Below, one piece after another: positions 59,763 through 64,000 of a stretch of 64,000 bases of DNA (within the stretch, counting starts at the first letter, position 1; each line of letters begins with the position of its first letter). The notes below the pieces were generated by a model. It saw only the letters and a list, made by a program, of their open reading frames with translations. It was not told the DNA's origin and ran no database searches. The translations under genes were made by a program, and so were the position numbers. The stretch is from NCBI GenBank assembly GCA_016785225.1, contig JAFBJZ010000512.1:4873001-4937000 (forward strand), written 5' to 3'. The DNA comes from Psettodes erumei (Eukaryota > Chordata > Actinopteri > Pleuronectiformes > Psettodidae).

Positions 59763-59935
59763 CCTTCCATCCATGAGCTACTTATTCTTTAGGTTTGCAC
59801 GCAGGGTGGGGTTGGGTAGGGTAGGGGTGGCACGCCAGCTGACATTGAGCAAGAGGCATGTTATACGTTGGACAAACGAGACAAGAGACAAACGATCATT
59901 CACACTACGGGCAATTTAGACCAAAACTAGTAAAA
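59763..59935 (+). repeat. Decayed teleost dispersed repeat
   Basis: The blocks CCTTCCATCCATGAGCTACT, GCACGCAGGGTGGGG, CCAGCTGACATTGAGC, GACAAACGATCATTCACACT and CTACGGGCAATTTAGA follow the order of a very common fish repeat that I recall (a 'ccatccat...cagggtc...cagctgacattgggc...cattcaca...cgggcaatttagag' type). Strongly diverged. Confidence 0.65.
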
Positions 59936-61005
59936 CTATGTAAGCATCAATAAGTATGTATCAATCTAATCAAAACCCATGAGATGTGGCTATCTAACAC
60001 TGTAAAAAAATCTGATATGGTGATCTGGTGTGAAAAGGGCACTTTCCACCATTAGGTGAGCCAAAAGATTCAAAATGAGTTATCCTCAAATGTGCGATCA
60101 GATCTCTTACCATCAACTATGCATCTAAATACGAGTAGAGGCGTGGTTTGATCCCACAGCAAGCAGGACACATCTCTTAATAAGGGTGTGGTGATACCTC
60201 TGAGCAAAGTATTTAACCCGAATTCACATCAAGTTATGTCAGTTTACAGCATAAACTATGATATTGTTCGTGTGTTTTGTATCATCATTTAAGTATTCTA
60301 TTTCTGTCTGTCTGTCTGTCAGCAGGATTACGCAAAAAAAGGGAGGGGTGGGGGCTGCAGAACATACCATTAATCTTTTGTCCCTCTCATAAAAAAGGAA
60401 TATTTACTGCATCCCTGGAGCATATGCTGCGTTCGGCCTCGGCGAAGGTCTGCGTTCTCGGAGCGCTTCCCAGTTTATGCGTGCGTTCAATCTATTCACT
60501 CCTGCAGCTTTGCGCATTTTGCCAAGTGGGAACAATGTCAATGCAAAAAAAATAATAAAGAAAAAATGAAGAAATAACCTTCCAGAAGAGAACTGTGCTG
60601 CGATATAATGAGTAAATGACACCCGAGTCCATGTGCCTTTTGTTTACAGGCCCTGCTTTGCCTGTGTTTGCGTGTGGAACTTAATAATGAATCCATCTTC
60701 ATAGATCTGACGAACAAAAACCCGATCAAAACGCTATTTGAGTGCCGGCGCACGGAGCATCAAACAAACTGTGCCATCTCATTCCATTTAACGACCGACC
60801 TGTGCTGTTCCCAATTTCTAAATCTGCCCGTCAGGGTAACCCTCCTTCTGCTTTCAGCTCCAACAGGGGAGAAAGGAGCGGCGGAGAAACTAAATCTCGA
60901 GGAGACAATTCCGTCATAATCACTCCTGCTTTATTTTATTACACATGTCGGAAGCCATTTACCTTCGTAATTTAATCAGTCAAGCTTTTATTAGCCTATT
61001 GATAC

Positions 61006-61006
61006 A

Positions 61007-61029
<23 letters not shown>
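61006..61029. repeat. AT microsatellite followed by T run
   Basis: A pure AT array followed directly by a run of 9-10 T. Confidence 0.95.
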
Positions 61030-61037
<8 letters not shown>

Positions 61038-61601
61038 TATTCAAAGGGTTTCTGAGAGTCTGGGGAATCAACCGAAAAGAAAGCATACATACATATTTTT
61101 TTTTTGGTGGTGAGTTGTAAAGGTCACATAGAAAATTGAGGTTGGGATAATATATGCCATCAATTTGCACTTCATTTTCACTTAGCCTGACCGCTGTCGA
61201 TCTCCCTTAACAGGTTTACGGGCCCCTTTTTATGGACGCAGTATATATTTTGACAGACAGCAGGGTGGGCATCGGCGGGATCTTCATCCAAGGTCCAGAC
61301 GAATAACGGATGGATTTTTCAGATTGGAGTTTATTTATTCATTTCTCTATTTGTCACGTTTTTATTGAACAGCCGGAGGAGAGGCTCCTTTGAATATGCA
61401 CGAGCACAAAGTGTAACTGACCTTGGGAGGCTAATAAAAAGGTGCCAGGAGTGTAAACGAGGCTTATCTGAAGTATGTCAAGGTGTTGTCTGAAAAGCGG
61501 AAGGTCTCAATGCAGGCCACAGGAATTGCATATTCTGTCAAAGTATGGCCGGTTTCATTTGAACTTAATTTAAATAAATTGCAATGCCATATACGACTCT
61601 G

Positions 61602-61619
61602 TGTGTGTGTGTGTGTGTA
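61602..61619. repeat. GT microsatellite
   Basis: A GT array of about 9 units. Confidence 0.9.
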
Positions 61620-64000
61620 TCGGCAAACATTAGCCTTTATAAAAACTGTCATAATGTAGAGATAGTACCATTTATCTGTCTGAGATATGAATATGAAAAA
61701 AAGAGAAATACATATATCCAGAACTGCCGGAAACATACTGTATATAAAGACGTGAACACACAGACAAGATTAATCCCACAAATGCACAATTTCTAACCAA
61801 CACTCCCCACCCCCCACCCCACATGATGTGGGACTGAAACCAGAAGTGGCGAAACACGGATGATTTACAGCGAAAGCATACCGCTTTTGTCAGTGCGGTG
61901 ACAATGGGATCCTCCAGACACGACCCCGAGCCGCCTCTGTTGATTGCTGCATTTCCTCTGAGCTTTCTCAAGGCTAAATGAGCTATAGGATGAGCGCCGC
62001 TGGCGGCGCGCCGTACCGGAACAGCTCCATCCTTTAAACACTCTGATTGATCACATTACAGTTAATTAAATATTGGCAAATTGCTCCCGTCCAAGGTTGG
62101 GCTATTAAAGTTTACACTCCAGCCACATTCATCACTTGCTGCGTCTGTTTTATCACCAACGCTTGTCACCTTTTCTGTGTGTCAAGTGGATGATGATAAA
62201 CGCCCAAACCCCTCATTACTCTCGCTTGTACATTTTTACTTCCTGATTCTTTTTTTTTTATTATTTCTGGTTCAGCGTCTCACACTTCCCACCGGCTTTT
62301 CATTTCAGTGACGTATGACAGCTCCAATGAAAGAGTGCGCTGCAGTGAGTCTTTTCCATACTCCTCAGTCGGTGTGTAACTGTCAGTATCTCAAAAGGGA
62401 TCAGGCAAGGAGAAAGTGACAGGTAGGAGCCAGGAGCACGGAAATGACACTATCGGGCAACAGCAGAGGTAAAACGCGATTGTCCCGCTGTCAGCGGAGG
62501 TGCCGCCCTAATAAACGTACGTTGCACATCTTGACATGCATGTGGTATTGAGATGACTCTGATCCCGTGGCGACAATAAAAGTTTGAGCGGGCCTCTTCC
62601 ACAAATCCCTCGGGTCTCTCCCATAAGGTGGAGGAGGGGTCGAGTTAGCAGATAGGGATGGACGCCAATCGCTGTCCACTTGGGTAGGGTTGCAAGAGTG
62701 ATTCATTACTAATGCATTCAGTTTACGGGCCTGAGGGGGAGTGCAGACAGCATATCACCTCTGATAAGCCACAAGGTACTCCTTGAAAATGAGCCGTCCT
62801 TTTTATTTGGGGAGAGCTGAGTGGGGAAGGAGGATCTTGGCCATAAAGCCCAAGACTGTGATTAAATGCACGAGATAAAATCCCCAGACACTTGACGATT
62901 ACTTATCAAGAGCCGGCCACCCCTGTAAATGAGTCTGATTAAGGCTGTGCCACTGTGGTTTTGCATAGAGGAACAGAGAAGGGGTTTCTGGGTAACTGTA
63001 ATTCGCCCTGGCACAAGAGCTAATGCGAATGCCTCCAAAATCCCATCGACTTGTGTATCTGCGGTCGAGCGAAATAAGTGGTTGAGCGTGAAGGGATATC
63101 TTGCGAGACAAGGAATGTTTTCTCAGTTGTTTTTTTTTTCCCGGCAGCACTAGCATCCAGACATTTTTTAACGTCTTAAAAGTGATCTGCATTGGCAGAC
63201 ACGTACAGTACATCTGCACGCAGCGTCACAAAGCATATGACAGGTCTTTACTGAGAAGGGAGCACATTCTTGGTCTGGATTCTCTGCCGCTTTTACCGTT
63301 TCTAAAAGGATTCGGTATGCTTAAAAGGAACTAGATCGTACGTCTCATCAAAGTGTTTACACCTGTTCCGAATTGCCACATTCCCCAGGCCCGCAGTGAA
63401 TGGTACAAACGGGTGTGTGGGGGTGGGGGTGGACTGGGGGACTTTTGGACAGCTTGTCCTTGAAAAGATTCACGGAGTTGAATATTACCTCCAGAGGCAG
63501 CTGTGTGAAAAAGAAGGGGAAAAAAGGGGGGGGCTTGACAGGAAATCCTACATGCTCCCAACTCTGCATACCTGGCCAGCCGGCGCGTGAAATGGGCATG
63601 CTTGTTGGACTGTCAGTTCTGGATGGTTAGAGAAATCGTTGGAGGAGCCTCCCTCTAATTCCAACATCGGAAAAGTGGCAGCGAGCTATTGTGCGAGGCC
63701 TGCAAACCGGCAGCTCAGGGGGCGGGGGTGGGGGGGATTGAAATCACGACACTTCGGTCAGAGGATGGATGACAAGCGCCATCCAACCCGCCCATGGGAG
63801 CACTGAACACGACATTTGCCCAGGTCCACGTAGGACTCACACAGGTTGCACTTTGAGAATACGCTTGCTGGCAGCGGCTCGTCACTACCCTGCCCAGGCG
63901 AAGGTCCGCCCTCGAGCTGACACACCAAGCATTCGAGAACCATGCATTGCATTCTCAATGTTCACGAGACATTTCCCCGAAAGACACCCTGAGGCCACCG

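Larger units (their letters stand above)
37062..64000 (-). other. clstn2: clstn2 upstream intron, at least 26.9 kb (incomplete)
   Basis: All sequence right of the cadherin-1 exon appears to be one intron, because the next coding exon expected upstream (the HKPW...DAP region of calsyntenin) is not visible on the minus strand. Between the features listed separately it is mostly unique sequence. About 37.1-39.2 kb, 40.4-47.8 kb and 48.1-51.4 kb are CpG-rich in patches. About 53.2-55.9 kb and 56.1-59.7 kb are AT-richer with no repeat that I can name. About 60.0-64.0 kb has poly-T/TA runs and a Cys-containing short frame at the far end. No second gene, tRNA or rRNA was recognised. Confidence 0.6.

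Overview
The window looks like teleost fish DNA, probably from a spiny-rayed (percomorph-type) species. It has short, well-separated coding exons with GT-AG boundaries, many CA/GT and GA microsatellites, and dispersed repeats that I recognise from fish genomes (recalled, not searched). These include a fish-type Tc1 element, a chromodomain Ty3/gypsy retrotransposon and fragments of several high-copy teleost repeats. The window contains one host gene, read on the minus strand: calsyntenin-2 (clstn2), a type I membrane cadherin-superfamily protein of postsynaptic membranes. Only an internal part is present. Six consecutive exons (36866-37061, 28586-28794, 23320-23469, 4904-5089, 2837-3094, 1851-1972) encode most of the two cadherin repeats and the start of the LamG/LNS-like domain. 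Phases agree at all five junctions and the reading frame is unbroken. The signal-peptide exon and the exon for the start of cadherin repeat 1 must lie to the right of the window. The exons for the rest of the LamG domain, the membrane segment and the acidic tail must lie to the left. 

Layout from left to right: 1-5.1 kb holds the three LamG exons in compact spacing, with an unidentified broken reading frame at the left edge. The 18.2-kb intron at 5.1-23.3 kb carries an old teleost repeat (about 6.6 kb), a 350-bp purine tract plus a 56-bp CA array (12.0-12.5 kb), a nearly full-length LTR retrotransposon (12826-18099) and a degraded Tc1-like transposon (about 20.65-21.93 kb). The two cadherin exons at 23.3 and 28.6 kb are separated by a 5.1-kb intron, and a recognisable teleost repeat lies just beside the second. 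The cadherin-1 exon sits at 36.9 kb. The remaining 27 kb to the right is one intron. It contains a CpG-rich segment (about 39.78-40.33 kb) with tandem GC palindromes, a G-run array (39.25-39.31 kb), further decayed dispersed repeats, a 168-bp foldback element (55952-56119) and many microsatellites. I could identify no second host gene. 

The most informative signals are in the LTR element. Its two LTRs differ by four small indels and no substitution that I found, while every internal reading frame is broken by small frame changes. Ten bases just after the 5' LTR are an exact reverse complement of ten bases that begin 30 bp after the LTR TATA box, the arrangement expected of a self-primed (Tf1/sushi-type) element. 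Intervals without a call are intronic sequence in which I see no supported gene.
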